A stretch of 64,000 nt of DNA from Cristatella mucedo (GCA_009760855.2 WPIO01000238.1:62001-126000), one strand, 5' to 3'. Numbered from the stretch's first letter, positions 13,001 through 28,000 are shown. The notes: generated by a model not told the origin, from the letters alone. Made by a program: numbers and translations.

Positions 13001-16000
13001 GCAAGTTTCAGGTACTTGCTTTTCACTTCGAGCTACTTCTATCTAGGCCAACGTCGGTATGCGGACTTTAAAAAGAGTTTGTCTTGGCTAGCTAGTCAGG
13101 AAGGTGGCACATATGTGATGCAAATCTAAAGAGTCCCAACAGTCTTGAAGGTAGCACAGAACCTTGGAGTGTGTTTATGAGGTGCATACAGTTGTGTGAT
13201 CCAGTTTAATAATATTATTAATGATAATGCACTTAATCAAGTGGCTTCCGAGAACTCAATCTCTTTCTAGGCGCCTTAAGTTTCCTGCAAAGGGAAAAGC
13301 GATTGAATGGTGAGTAATATCATGCTTGATAAACAACATGAATGACATATTTAGGGGTGACATGCACAGGGTCAGCGTGCACAGTGTAGTTAGTGGCAGC
13401 ATGGCTGCATGCACAGTGTCAGCACCCATAAGCACATGAAAGACGAATCACAGGGACCCAATAAATGCTATCCTGAATAGGTGTGTTTTTAGGTTCTTTT
13501 TAAATGTGGTCAAGTCAGGGGATGCTGTGATGCAAGTCGGGAGTGAGTTCCAGGTTTTGGGTGCATAAGAACTAAATGCACGGTCTCCAAATGATTTCAG
13601 GTTTGTACGAGGTATTGGTAAACTGTTGGATTCCGAAAAGCGGGTGGTACGATGCTTGGCCTGGTGGGGGAGTAGATCTGACAGATAGCCTGGAGCCAAA
13701 GAATGAAGTGACCTAAAAGTGAGCGAGAAAACCTTGAAGACGACCCGTTGCTTGACTGGGAGCCAGTGCAGGTCGGTGAGAAGTGGTGTGATGAGGCAAC
13801 TACGACGCTAATGACAGACAAGCCTAGCTGCAGAGTTTTACACCAGCTGCAATGGCCCAATTGCAAATGCCGGTAGGCCAACAAGCAGTGAGTTACTGAA
13901 GTCAAGACTGGATGTCACAAATGCATGGACCAACTTGGACGTGGTATCCTTATCTAAGCAAGCCCGAACTTTAGCAATGTTATGAAGCTGAAAATAGGCA
14001 GATTTGACTGTGGAGCTGATATGGTCGTCTAATGAGAGGTCGCTTTGGAATATGAGACCAAGATTTCGAGCTGATTCAACAGGAAATATGCTGGCAGAGC
14101 CAATTTTGAGAGTCAGCCTTTCCAATCTCTGAATCACACTGGGTTTGCCCATAACTAATAAGTTAGTTTTATCATCGTTTAGTTTAAGAAAATTTGCTGC
14201 TATCCATGTGCGGCTGTCATCAATACATGCAGCAAGGGAGTCAAGTGAATTCGAGGTGCTCGAAGGCTGGGAGGGATCAAAGCAAACATACAACTGAGTG
14301 TCATCCACATAGAAGTGAAAGCCTAGATTGTGCTAGGCAATCACATCAGCAAGAGAGAGTGAGTATAAACCGTGAAAAGAACCGGACCTAGCACGGAGCC
14401 CTGAGGTACGCCATATTTCAGAGGTACCTCAGATGATCTTTGTCCATTCACGTCAATACTCTGGAGTCTCCCACTGAGATAGGACCTGAACCACTGCAGA
14501 GCAGTGCCAGTGATGCCCAGGCGAGATGAGAGGCGCTCTAGAAGAACTTTGTGATCGATGGTGTCAACAGCTGCCGAAAGATCGAGCAAAACAAGCAGAG
14601 ACACTCTACCCATGTCTGCATTCCTAAGTAGGTCATTGTATACCCGAAGCAATGCTGACTCTGTGGAGTGATAAGCTCTAAAGCCAGACTGGAACTTACT
14701 AGCAAGGTTTGAAGTTGCAATTTATGAGTTCAGCTGGTCTGCCACGACTCGTTCCAGTGTCTTTGATAGGAATGGTAGAAGGAAGACAGGGCGGTAGTTG
14801 CTAAAGTTCTCATGGTCTAGTGTCGCTTTCTTGAGAAGTGGCCTGACTACAGCTTTTTTGCAAAGTGCTGGGACATGACCTGAGGCTAATGACATTAATG
14901 ACGTTAGTTATGCATGGCAGCGGCAGATCAGTGCAAATAATAATAATAATAATAATGTACTTGATAAAGCGCCCTCAGAGAACTTAATCTCTTTCTAGGC
15001 GCTCTATATTTGCTGCAAAGGGAAATGCAATTAAATGGTAAGTAAAATCATGCTTACAAAACAAACAAAATGAATAACATGGTTAGGGGTGACATGCACA
15101 GGGTCAGCATGCAAATGTGGTTAGTGGCAGCATGCACAGTGTCAGCTCGCATAAGCACATCAAGGACGAATCACAGGGACCCACTAAATGCTGTCCTAAA
15201 TAGGTGTGTTTTCAAGTTCCTTTTAAATGTGGTCAGGTCAGGGATGTTCTGACGCAGGTCGGGAGGGAGTTCCAGGCTTTGGGAGCATACGAACTAAATG
15301 CACGGTCTCCAAAGGATTTGAGGTTTGTACGAGGTATTTCTAGACTGTTGGATTCCGAAAAGCAGGTGGTACGATGCTTGGCCTTATGGGGTAGTATATC
15401 TGACAGCTAGGCTGGAGCCATAGAATAAAGGGACCTCAAAGTGAGTGACAAAACCTTGAAGTCAATCCGTTGCTTGACTGGTAGCCAGTGCCGGTCGGCA
15501 AGATGCAAAGTACGAGCAGGACAATGGGAATGGGGTCCAAAGGACTTGTTGTCTTCTTTGATTGGGATATGAACTTCAGGACGAGATCACTAGTGACCTG
15601 CTTAAATGTAGACATTGAGGTGCAGCCAGGAATCAGGGAACAGCATTCTAGTGGGGATGTTGTCATCGCAGGAATGGACTCCCTGATCTTGTCCATCTTC
15701 TGCACAAAGAATCGAGAGAAGTGATCAGCTAGATGATCACAAAGATCATCAGTTAACAGCTAATCTGGGAGCGGTTGAGATGGTTAATCGTCGACATTAG
15801 CATTTTTGGATTGCGCATCTGTGAGTCAACCATGTTTTCATAGAAGCTAGACTTGGCCTTTGCTAGGATCAATTGAAGCGACCTACAGTAGTCCTCATAC
15901 ACCTGTCGATGGACAGTCAGTCCTTTTTTGTATGTTTTTTCAAGCTTGGGCTTAGTAGACCTATCTAGTTTAATGTCTGTGGTAAACCATAGGCCGTCTG

Positions 16001-19000
16001 GGCAAAGGTGCACAGTGCGTTTAGTCAGAGGTGCAAACCTGTCGAGCGTGTCAGCTAGTGTCGTGTTGTAGCTATCTACCAATGATGACAGATCGGAGAT
16101 GGGACTGAGAAGCAGAGGCGAAACAGATATTCTCGCACGAACAGCACCGATGTCAAGGGTCTTGAGGTTTCGCGATTCACATGTGATTTTAGAGGAGGCA
16201 GGCACACGCTGTAGATTGAATGAGACCTGCATGTGGTCAGATAAGCAGGATTTGGTGATAATTGGTGATGACAAAGTGCAGTTGTATGAGAAAATCTGGT
16301 CGAGTGTGTGACCCTTGATGTGAGTAGGGCCATGCACATGAGCCACATGAGATAGTGAGTCAGTCAATGCACATAATTCAGTGCTGAAGACGTCAGATAA
16401 GTTATCAAAGTGAACGTTGAAATCACCCACAACGAGGAAGGATCGATTCCTTGCACACAGAATCGAAATGAGATCGGTGAAATCTGAGATAACGGAGGAT
16501 TTGGTACCTGGTGGGCGATAGACTAATGCCACTATCGGTAGCTTGTTTTCGGGTGAGACCAAGACAATTGATTCAAAAGACTGCTTCGAGGGTACTGCAA
16601 GTGGCTTGAAGTTGAATTTCGAGCACACGATAATAGCAACTCCACGACCAGTTTTGATTGATCTAGGGGTGTGAAAGAACGAGAAACCAGATGGGGTAGG
16701 TCTTTAATTGTCAGGCAATTTATCGATTGTAGCATAAGTTTCAGTTAGGGCGAGCAGGTCAGTACCGTTTCCAGAAATAAGATCGCTTATTACCAGAGGT
16801 TTATTGCACATTGAGCAAGGATTCCAAAGGCAAGTGTTAAGTCTGGCCGATGGAGTTATAACAGGCCTGATGACCACTAAGTCAGAGAGATTCACAGTGA
16901 TGCATGTGGGGGAGCATGCTGAGTGGTTCAAGACAATGATAGGAATACCAAACGAGCAGGTACGCAGCTCGCAATTCCTGCCCAATGAGCTGGCAGTTCC
17001 GGCCACCGCAGCGGCTCCAGGGTGCTTTTCTTTTGTTAAGGCATAGTTGACGAATCTTAGCAGCGGCATTAATATCTAGGAATGCATTTGATCTACGACG
17101 ATGAAGCGATAACAGCTGCTGACGATCATAACTAACATGCAGGTTACTAGCTGCCGGCGTAGCTAAGGCAGCCGCTGGCGTAGCTAAGGCAGCCGCTGGC
17201 GTAGCTAAGGCAGCCGCCGGCGTGGGAGACCCAGCAGCCCGAAGCGATAAGCGTTTAGATATTCATAAGCACGTAATTTCTTATGCGCTACGGTCAAATA
17301 ACAATAAGAATAACTTTAAACAGGTATTGGCTGTATCGTTTCCGTATTTTGACATGAACTTGCTTAACGTGCCCTCCTTTACCCCTACTCTTTACCCCTA
17401 CATAAGTAATAACAGCCTTAAGTTTAGGACAATGCTCGGCAGTTGCTAGGACCAGCGCTAAGCACAGGTCTTCAGTCAGCAGGTTAAATAAAGAACCCAA
17501 CTTATTAGTTGTTAAGGCTCTTCAGGCTAAGGGCTCCTTCGGATTTCAAAAATCGTTTTTTCAGAGGCCTCCCTTGTGTATCGTACCTTTAAACATCTAG
17601 TTGTGTGCTTTGGGAAATGCAACTACTTTCTCAACAGACTAGCTTTGTGTCCTGCAAATGTCAGCTTAGCTGACAGTGAGCACGTGACACTTGGCTTTGT
17701 GTCTTGCAAATGTCACAGCTTAGCTGACAGCGAGCACGTGAAACTTGGAATGCAATTTTTTTTCTCTTATTAACCGGTTCTTATGCTTACTACACTTTGG
17801 CATATTGAGTGTGTAAGTACATGCTCTGAAAAGCTGGCCTTCTGACTTACAAGTGGTTTTATCAACAGTCAGTCCTTTCTACTTGTAAATCGCACAAATA
17901 GGCTAATAGTCAAAAGGTCAACTTGAAACTTTGACTGTAAGTGTTCATTCATATTTACTTTTACATCTTTTGAGGAATATCTCGTCCATGGCCATCAGAC
18001 CTTGACACGTCAACTTAACCACTTTGAGCACGTCCCTTGTTACATTTCGAAGATTGCTTCCAGCAAGTCAGCCTTTGTGCCTCTTAATTCCATAGCTTGG
18101 CTATTGCTTAAACGATGAACGTGAAATTTGTTATGTGAGTTGGGTTCTGACTGAGTCAAAATTCACAGTTCAGCTTTGGTATCTGTACAATAAGTATTGC
18201 TACAGACGTCTTCAAACGCCAGTGAAGTCGATATATCTTCCCTAGGATTGGCCCACATGCAGCCGAGTGTCCTGCACCCATGGACTGGGTTGGAATTTTG
18301 TAATGCTTAGTTTAAATTATTATTTTATTTATATAATGATTTTAAATTATTATTATTGATATTTCAAGATTCTATCATTTGAGCCACTGCCCGTGATCTT
18401 CAAAGGTCTAAGAATGGAAGAGGTAAAGGCATTGGCACAGGGTACATTGTGCTGAAGGTTGCCATCTTCTTTACTTTGGTGTAAAGATGTTGAAACAGAT
18501 CTGAACACTAGCCCGAAATCGATAGGTGCTAACCACCACTTTTACCTGTGGAATGCTTGTGCAAAAAATCAAGTGACAGCTGGATGCAACTGTATTCACA
18601 CACTTGAACTGTAAGCTGCCCACCAGAGAAGACTGCTACACAAGGTAACACCTTGGTGTCGGCCATCGCCCCATGCTGAAATTTTACCGAACTCTGACGA
18701 GGAAGACATCGGGCATTCTGCATAATCCTCAACACATTGTACCCCGTGTAATCACACGATCGCAGGTAAGGATGCAAGCAGTAGGCACAGTACAACACGC
18801 CTCTTCCCGAAGTGTAGACAGTCATTAGGAAATCAGAAAGCAAGCTGATGTCAGAAGAGCATGTCATTCAACAACAGGCTGCATACTCACGTCTTTCTGC
18901 AAAAGCTCTGTGAAAGCCATGAAAAGGTCTCCAAAGAAGTCGACGTTAATGCAGTGTGCAAACCTAGATGTAAGTTGAAAGGGGTGAAAGTGCAGAAAGC

Positions 19001-22000
19001 CTGGGGACGCATGCTTAAGTAGCCTGAGTGGCTAGCAAACTGTACAGTTGCAAGCTGCCTGTGTGCGGTGACAACAATCGGCAATGAAACACGTCACGAT
19101 CTACTTACTTAGCCAAGCCCGAGAGAACAGACGATAAAAGATGCGAGTCAGTGGCCTTCTTCAGAACGTGGAAGTACAGACCAAAGACGGCCTGCATGAT
19201 GTCGCTTTGCTACAGACGGGAAAGCACATGTTAGAGACGGACAAATCTGATAGGAACCAGACCACACACAAGCAGCGCCATGGCGCAGCGCCATGGGCAA
19301 CCCACACCACCGCGCAGCTTCTGCTGCAGCCATCGCCTGCAGCGCAAACACGCACGCGCACAGCCAGTGCCTATGCGTGCTTACGGCTTTCGTTATTTTG
19401 CTTTGATTCTCCTGTGCCTCAGCCTCCTCCAGCTCCTTGTCCAGCAGCTCCTTCTGCTTCAGTCTCTACGCGAATACAGGATATATAGCAACAGGATACA
19501 GGATATATAGATAAAGGATTCATAGATCATAGAGAGCATTCACTGAGATAAAGCGCCCAGCGGCAGCACCAAGGCAGGCTGCAGTGCCAGAGGTCAGCCA
19601 GCCGCATGCCAGCAGCACGCAAGCAGCCACAGCAGCGAGCCTGGTACGTGCAGCTGCTGCACGTGCTTCGAGCGCCTCCACGACGGCCGACACGGAGCAG
19701 CGTGAAGGCACGCAAGTGACTGCAGCCCACCCAGCGGGCTGGCCGCTCAGTCCATCTAACAGTGTTGGGCGTGACACACAGGAGACTCTGACAGCCAGAG
19801 GCTAACACACAAGCAACGTCAGCAAAAGTAAAGGTAAGTCGATTAAACAGTCTTGCAGACAGCAACACAAGAGCACCAGTGGCAGCTAAAGTCACTTGCA
19901 GCCGGCGACGAATCTAACCCAAGACCTGGGTCACAAAATTCTAGCACCTTAAGCCAGCCGACGGAAGGATTACAAAGGGAAATCTGCACCAATAGACTCG
20001 AGGATTGTTGCTGGGCAAGTCCAGAGTAGAACAGTCTCCACCAATCACTGGTTATCGTCAGCATGGGTCTTACTCTGACAATGTCTGCTTTATCGCGCTT
20101 AGAAGTACCTTGGTACTTGAGGAATGCCTCGAACATAAGTGTACGAATCTTTGCAATCAGCATGTGGCATGTTGCCTGCCATCTATGGTTCCAGAACACA
20201 GGAAAGTTAAAAGAACAGGTAAATAACTGGCTCGAAAGCAATGCTAACCATGGTTAGATCCCGTGCCATTTCTCAGCTGGAGCTCACCTTGCGTTCCCGT
20301 CTCGACAAAGACTTCATTTTCTCTTTATGAGTCATTTGCTGCTTTTTGTCCTTGCCGGATCCATCCCCAGTAATACCAGAGCTGTTTATTCTCAAGGACA
20401 AAAACACATCGAGCACCTACAATATATCAGCAACAAATTTGCATTACATAAAAAGCAAGCTGTCAAACTAGGAGGAAAATGTTGCGGAGGCAAGCTGCCT
20501 GCAGCACACTGCGAGTTGTCGTCGACCTTTGACCTGACTCCGAATTGCCTGGCCTTGATCAACCGGCAGATGGCACGAACGAGCTAAAAGCAAAAAACAC
20601 GCCGGCACTCGATTGACCACCAATCAGTCGACAAGATTTGCACCGTGAGGCCTCGACACCAGTGCCTGCATGCGTTTCTTAGGTGTGTGCGTGTGCGAAC
20701 GAAAGTGCTCGTGCAAGTGTGATGAGGGGTGCAGTACCGAGTGCCACCACCGCCGCCATATCGGCACTGCACCCTGGGCAAGATGCAGCCCACGCTCACC
20801 TCGAGTGAGACCGCTCCGCCACTCTTGTCCCGACGGAAGACCGCCTGGACGGCTGTGCACACGCGGTCGCTGATCTCATCCTTTTTGCTGGCTAGCTGCT
20901 GCACGAGCGCTGCCACGATGTTGGCAAAGAAGTTGAACTCGGGGCGCTCGCACATCAGCTGGCACAGACAGTCGGTCGCCAGCGCTTTCAGAGGCGCCTG
21001 CAGAATGAGGACAGGCACTGGACATTGCCGGCTGCTGCTGTTAAGGCAGCCTCTCACACTCAAGCAAGGCTGAGGCCACGCCCGAGACGTACCGTCGGTA
21101 CAGCTCCACTGCCGGAAGAGCCACCAACGTCACCTGTAGCAAGACGGAACAGTGGCGGCTTGAGAACTGAGGCATGTGTCAGTAGCAAAGCCGTTAGGAC
21201 ATACAAAGGCGCACGCTGCTTTTCTACCCTACCAGCTCTCCACAGAGTGTGTGTACTACTGCACGGAACACACATGCCGAAACGTGGAGCAGGTCGACAC
21301 AAGACACGGTGCAGCCATTCAGACTCCCATTTTGTCCAAAAGGCTAGAGTCATTGTGAATGCATGCACGTCTGACAAGAACCAACTCTGAGCATAGTTGA
21401 AGCCATGCCAAACACTCTTGGTTAGATCTGATTCTTACTCTCACCAATGTGCACTGCAGAACCGGTTACCAGCCTCAAGGGGCTGTCCGATTGCCAGCCA
21501 TATGGATGGTTGAACGGGCCCAGCCACGGCTTTTGGTCATTGAAGCCGGTGAAAGGGCAAGCAGCACAAGAAAGGGATCTGCTGGACTGGATGCACGATC
21601 GAGCTAGAGAGCAAACAAGGAAAGACGAAAATGCATTCATCAAGCACTGGTTCTACCAGAACAAAGAGGGCGATGCATGCTACAGCTATGTAAGCCTAAG
21701 CATCAAATAAAAAAGGTCTGCCGAAACCCATAGCAGCCCAGGCAGTCACATCTACTTTGTACCCGGTGTGGACAACGACAGCATGTCAGTCACTGTGTCT
21801 GGAAGTATGGAGCCGAGAAGCAATGAGCTCCGGACAACTAAAAGAGTGTTTGGAAGTGATAAGAAATGCCACCTAGCTGAGTACATGGGGGAATAAGCCC
21901 CTCGGCGCAATCGAGCCCGGATGGAGGCCGTGTCTATCGAGCAAGCATCTGGACGTTGGGCAGCTTTTCAGGGCAGCTCGATGCAGCAAACCTGATGCAG

Positions 22001-25000
22001 CAAGAAGGCAGAGTTCCTGCTCAGCAGCAGCAGTACAGGTACAAAGCAGCAGCGCCAGCCACCACAGACTGCGGCTGCTGCTGCGAGCCTCGAGCACGTG
22101 CAGCACACAAGCAGTGCGAGCCGCAGAGCTCGACGGTGTAAAGTGCTGGAAGTGCTGCATGTCCGTGCAACTAGGAGCCGGTGCAGCTCATCAGCTGCTG
22201 CCATATTCCAGCTAACCTTTGACGGCTTGCTCGAGAAAATGCAGGTAGTGCTTGTAGTTGCTTAGCAGTGTCTCCTCGTAAAGTCGCAGCTTCTTTGTCT
22301 CCTTCGCAGCCTGTGACGGTAAAGGCAAGGTACGATTTGTGGAGGCGTACAAAGTACTAGCTTACGGTGTATGTACACATGTGCCCTGCCTTGCTCGATC
22401 AGCCCTTGTTCGTGCCCTGCCTTGCGAATGGCTAACTATTCAAAGCACCGAGTCAGAAAAGAAACTTGCCACGACGATGCCACTACCATCCCCTGCAGAC
22501 GTCCACACCAGCTAATGGATGGAATAAGCATAGTTACAGCTGACAAACGTCTAACTAACAATATGGACATAGTCGAGTGTCGGATTTCTAGAACAGCAAT
22601 GCCTGCAGTAGTATGGAAAAAATGAGAAACCGTTGATCAAAGTCAACAAGACCAGCAGGAATTTAAAAGGGTAGGAGAGAGTGCACAGCGGATGCATGCA
22701 CAATGCTGTTATGATTTGCCAAAATCTCAGCAGCAGCTGCTTCGACTAGACTGCATCTACCCGGTAGCCAACTTGCTGGCGTTTTTTATATTCCGAAAGC
22801 AGCACTGGCCTCCTGATTCCCAGCTGCTAGGTTATGCAGTGATTACACTGCCGACTTTCCTCCTTACCAAAGCCGACTTTCCTCCTGGTTAGAGAGTTTC
22901 AACTACCGATGCATGAAAAATTAATGGCCGACTTAATCCCGCACACAACCCCCAGCTCTAATGCGGGAGGCTGAATAAGACAGGATTCCCTGTGAAGCCA
23001 CCAGGCCGAAACCAACAGAAACAGTTTGCTGCTTCTGTCATCATTGTAGATAAATATGCAAACAGGAGTAAGAAAAGGACGGTAAGCCTATAAGAAAGAT
23101 TTTTAGGGAAAGCATGTAATCCTAAGTGTGCTAGTTAACAGTGTGTTAGTGTATTCCATATAGAAGTGTATGCAGCCGAGGGAACAGCACATCAACATAC
23201 CATGTTCAAGGATTTGTCCTGAATGCCTCAATGAAACTCGAATATGCGAAGGTCGGTAAGTATTGCTTTGGAAGGGAGATGTATGTGACATGCTGCGAGG
23301 TTTTGATTGGATGGCCGGTGCAACTAAGAGGCTTAAAGTACAAGATGAGCCAGCAGTGTCCTTGACAGTTGACCGATTTGGCTCAACCCCCCCCCCCCAA
23401 GATATGGTGGCATGGTAGCTGTAACCAGAGAGAAATCAGTGCCAAATCGAGGCTCTTATGAAGAAATTTAATATTGTAAATGCATCTTTCGCCTTATCTC
23501 AGCTCTCAGGCCTCCTCTTACTCGCACCAACATTATTCATCAGCTATCAAGCACCCAACCACAACTGCCTGCTAAGTCTGAGGTCAAAAGAGCCAGACTG
23601 TGAGCTGCTCCTTCGCAATCCCTTCACTAAGAGGATGAGTGTTTAGCTTTCTTTTGATTTAGAATGAACAGTTTTGAGGTTGCTCAGGTAGTACACAAGG
23701 GAATCAGGAACGACAAAAGGTGGCCATTTATTATCCAGGCTATAATCTATGTGTATGGAGTGAGAAACCGAATCTTGAAAGTTCAATCGGTTGAAAGAAA
23801 CCAGTAAACCAGAGATAGCACAATTAGTCCCAAATTAGGCAAAGTAGTCCAATCTCAGTCCCGTGCAGAGAGCATGCAACTCCCTTTTTCAAAACGATTT
23901 TAGCCATTCCATTTAGTGCCATTGAACTAATAAGGACAAGATTAGCATACATTACATCGGGTAAGAACCTAAGTCAGCTAACTGCACAAAGGCAGTAATG
24001 CAGAAGCCAGGCTTCAATGACATGAGAAGTGTGACACCTTTGAGAAGCACACTGAAAGACTGGCCAGCCTTAATAATGTGTTAATAATAATAACACTTGA
24101 TAAAGCTCCCTCAGACAACTCAAATCTCTTTCTAGGCGCTTTACATTTAGTTTAGTCAGCATAAAAAGCCATGAATAGTCAGTGGACAGCCAGATTACAA
24201 GACATGAATCATGAATAAAATAAGAGTGAGCTAGCAACAGCAGACTGGAGCTTGGCAAATATCTCGGTCGGTTTAAATAAAATTACAAATCCGGTCCCAA
24301 TAAATCGTGCAAAAGACTGCTGTCTCCTACATTCATTCAATATGTGTCCCTTGCATTCATGGCTATTCACTGATCATCCTTGGTCTGACTCCCCTACCAG
24401 ACACAAAAACAGATGCAAACAAAAGTTGTTTTACCGCCTGTTGCTTTTCTTTCTCAGTTGCAATTCGTATCTTGTAGCCAGGTAGGATGTCCTTGAAGAT
24501 TTCCAGTAGGGAAACCATGACCAGCTTTCGGCTGGTGACAAAAAGATGTGGATCTCTATCATCAAGAAGAAGACGCAGTTCCCGTAACTTACCAACCTGG
24601 AAAATAAATTAGTACATGAATATTTCTCATGCACAGTAGTGTAGAAACTTCGACCAATAAAAAAACCGCTATCTAAGGCTAAAATATTACTTGAGCAGAG
24701 GGACCCTTAGCAGTCTTTGTGAGGCAGCAGCATCGCGACATCCCTTGAGCAGATGCTTATAATCTGGTGAAGTGCCCCTGACTCGAGCAAAGCCTAAAGC
24801 TTTGAAGGAAGCTGAAACCAGTTAAGTTTAAAATTTATCAGCCGAACATACAACTTTAATGAAAACAAAGCCTGCCCATCAGCAGTTCTAGATGACACAA
24901 AATCCTTGTATAAACGCTTGCTTTCTCACCTAATAAGCAGGCTGTGGTGCAACTGTGCTGTTCAATTGCGCAATCCTTACATAAAATATTGGTTTTTTTG

Positions 25001-28000
25001 TTACTTATTATGGCCTAGCCTTGTGGCATCTGTAAAACGATACGGAGCTATTTGGGTGTATACCTAAATGCAGGATATGACTAAATGCTTGCACTCACAG
25101 ATAATCTTTACAACCTCATGAGGCGGTTGGCATTACCTTGACAAGTGAGCACCTGGAAAGCCATTTAGTGATTTGACTAAGGCCTATGATATTGCTATTG
25201 GCAGCCAACGTTGTCCTCAGAATAATGTACTCTTGATCCTTGGTACGAACAAGCTAATGGTCGACATGCAGCTACTCAGGTGGCTAGGTTCTTGACTGCA
25301 CTGTAACTGAATGCTATCCAATCCTAGGAGCACATATAGAGCGTACATGCACACACGTTGAGGTGCTGCTGTTTAAAAAGCTCCAGACAAAACAACAGAC
25401 ACTATAGAGAATTATGATATGCCGACACAGGTCAAAGTCGATGAGGGGGTTTCAAATGTCAGGCACTGTCTAAATGAATATAACAAGCAGACCTTTCAAG
25501 CTGCTGCAAACCAAACAGGCAACTAACACTTTTGTCCGACAGTGTAGGAACTGTTGCACTGTTGCACACAGCAGCCAAGCGACACGACAAGACGACTACC
25601 ACTCATAATAAAGCCAATTAAAGGTCACTGGCTCTTGGTGGCTAGGCCTCGGAGCCCTTGCCCAAATAGCGTGCATGAGGCTGGCAGCTGCTGACTGGTG
25701 TACTGAGTGCAGTACAGATACGGTCGAGAACCCATGGATTGGTGGTGTCATAACTGAAGAGATGTGAACTTGATAAGAGAATGTAAGGTATACGCACAAG
25801 CTGAGTTCCACAAAACCAATGAATTGCTGTTACTGTAGGTAGACGAAGAAAGTACATGTCAAAAAGGGTCATGGTGGTAAGAATAGAAAGAATGGTCAAA
25901 GGTAGACTCAATGAGGAATAAAATACAGCACAGCAGCCACAATGCCATCAGCCTGACAATAGATCCAAGATGGCAAAGGAATGATGGGACTAGAGTAAAA
26001 TACGGAAATTTGAACCAAGAAAATGTTCGACAAGGAAATATGCAGCTGGTTGAAGAGACGACATAAATCAATAAGCCCGCTAAAATGCACTCCAACGCTA
26101 TATCAGGCTTTCACCTTGACCAGTATCAGCTCTGCCACAGGCATTTGCATGTGTCAAGGGCAAGGAGCCGCCAATTCAACCGGGTCACGCGGCAAGGTTT
26201 CAGTAGATGCTCACATCACAGCTATGAAGACAATCAGCAACAATCAGCCAATTAGCTCGGTCGCTGAGTCAGCTTGTCTTGGCACACCTGGGGTTCATAT
26301 AAAGTGACAAGTGAACAACTTACGCAATTCCAAACTCAGGGATAAGGATCAAAACATGTAGAAGTAGCACATGCAGCAAATGCAAACAGGCAGCTTACGT
26401 TCAGCTCGGGATTTTCCATAACAGAGCATGATAAGCTGGCGATGCGAGCCTTCCTCTCCCTAAGCTGCCGCTGCCGCTCAGCATAGAGCTGAACAGCTGT
26501 GAGTGGCACTGCTGTCTGCCGCTGAGACAGGCTGCTAGCGGATACAGCATCAGAAGCTGACAAAACAAGTTCACCATCATTTATTGAAGAGGCATCACCA
26601 TCAACTGCAATATGAAAACATCGCAGAGGATAAAATGTCTATTTATAAGCAATAATCGTGCTTACAAAGAAAAGACTTGACACAAATCATTCCCCTTAGA
26701 ACTATTTGGCATGTGAACCAGTATAAGCTTTAAATATTGCTGACACCATAGTTACAGTATTAGATCAACGATCTAATCATTTTATTTTTTTTCGTTCAGT
26801 AAGCCACCCTTAATTTAATAAGCTGTGCACAGATGTAATTTACTTTCTAGTTTGACCGGCTTAGCGATACCCTGCAACAACACATATTTCAATTTGAGCT
26901 ACTTCCACCATTTCATACAAAACCTGCACTCACACCTTACCAGACTACTGAAGCACTCCAAAGAAAAAGGTCAATTCAATCAAGGATATGCATTTCCACA
27001 ACTAAGAATGTAAAATGTACAATAAATGATTGATTTGGGGGTCAAATAAGTGTAGCACTTTAACACCATCGTGCTACATGCTCTGACCACGAGGGCCACC
27101 TGCAACACAAGCACAGAGAAACATTAAATAAGTTTAGTTTAACGAACTAAGCACCTAATACAAAAACATAATAACCAGCGACAACGTTTAAGTGACACAA
27201 TAGTAAGACTTTCTGTGGTCGACTCTCTAATACAAATTGCTACAATTCCGACCAGCTTGAGCACAAACTATCTAAACAATGCTGATCAGGGTATGGCCTG
27301 TCAGCTAGTTCTCGATCTCAAAGAGATACAAAACATTGGCCACTAGATCCTTCTGATGAGCCTCTCGTCATACCTACTGACACAGTATTAAATTGGGTTA
27401 GATCTTAACTCATTGAGAACAGTCAGATTGTAAACGTGCCGGTCATCCAAGGACCCCTTTAAGTATGGGAAATCTCGGGGTTCAGGGTTTTAGGCCCCTT
27501 CTTTTCATTATCTACATTCTAACTGTGGCCAGTATCCTGGTCAAAAACAATCTTGGCTTTCATTTCTCAGCCGACAAAACTATATTTATCTTTCAACATG
27601 ACCCTTTTAAGCCTTGCTCCACATCTGACTACATTAATTTCCTCCGAGTTGCATCGACATCAGCAATTCGGTGGCCATTAACTGCCTGATGCTTAACGAC
27701 AATAAGACAAGCCTAATAGTTCTGGGCAAGCCTAATGCCACACTCATGTTGTAAGATCTCACTCTCAAGATTGGTTTATTCAGTTAGAATCACTCCTTTG
27801 ACATCTACTTTTAATTTGGCATGCTAATCGAGAACAAAAACTTGTCATTGGATTAGCTTATTGTCTCCCGTTCAAGTCGGCCTACTTTCAGCAGAGGAAC
27901 ATTGCCAAAATGTTGGCCTGCTTACAGAAGAATACGATGCCAAACTAGTTCATGTGTTTGTGATATCGCTTCATTACTGCAATTCCCATTCTTACGGACT

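Larger units (their letters stand above)
13205..17270 (-). mobile_element. L2/CR1-group LINE with endonuclease and reverse transcriptase, broken and hosting a nested copy
   Basis: In minus-strand order there is an Ala-Pro-rich N-terminus (17230-17160) and [13 protein letters not shown]. The apurinic-like endonuclease follows (about 16990-15990) with [28 protein letters not shown] and CLSDH. A linker ends [11 protein letters not shown] near 15510. After a 566-bp insertion comes reverse transcriptase (14930-14290) with [16 protein letters not shown], the [11 protein letters not shown] metal-binding motif, [10 protein letters not shown] and a DDTQLY motif C. The C-terminal region ends in [11 protein letters not shown], followed by the tail with ATT repeats at 13205-13330. 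Stops and frameshifts (for example just after QLNS near 14715) make it non-functional. It lies in NOC3L intron 12, in the gene's orientation. Confidence 0.9.
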
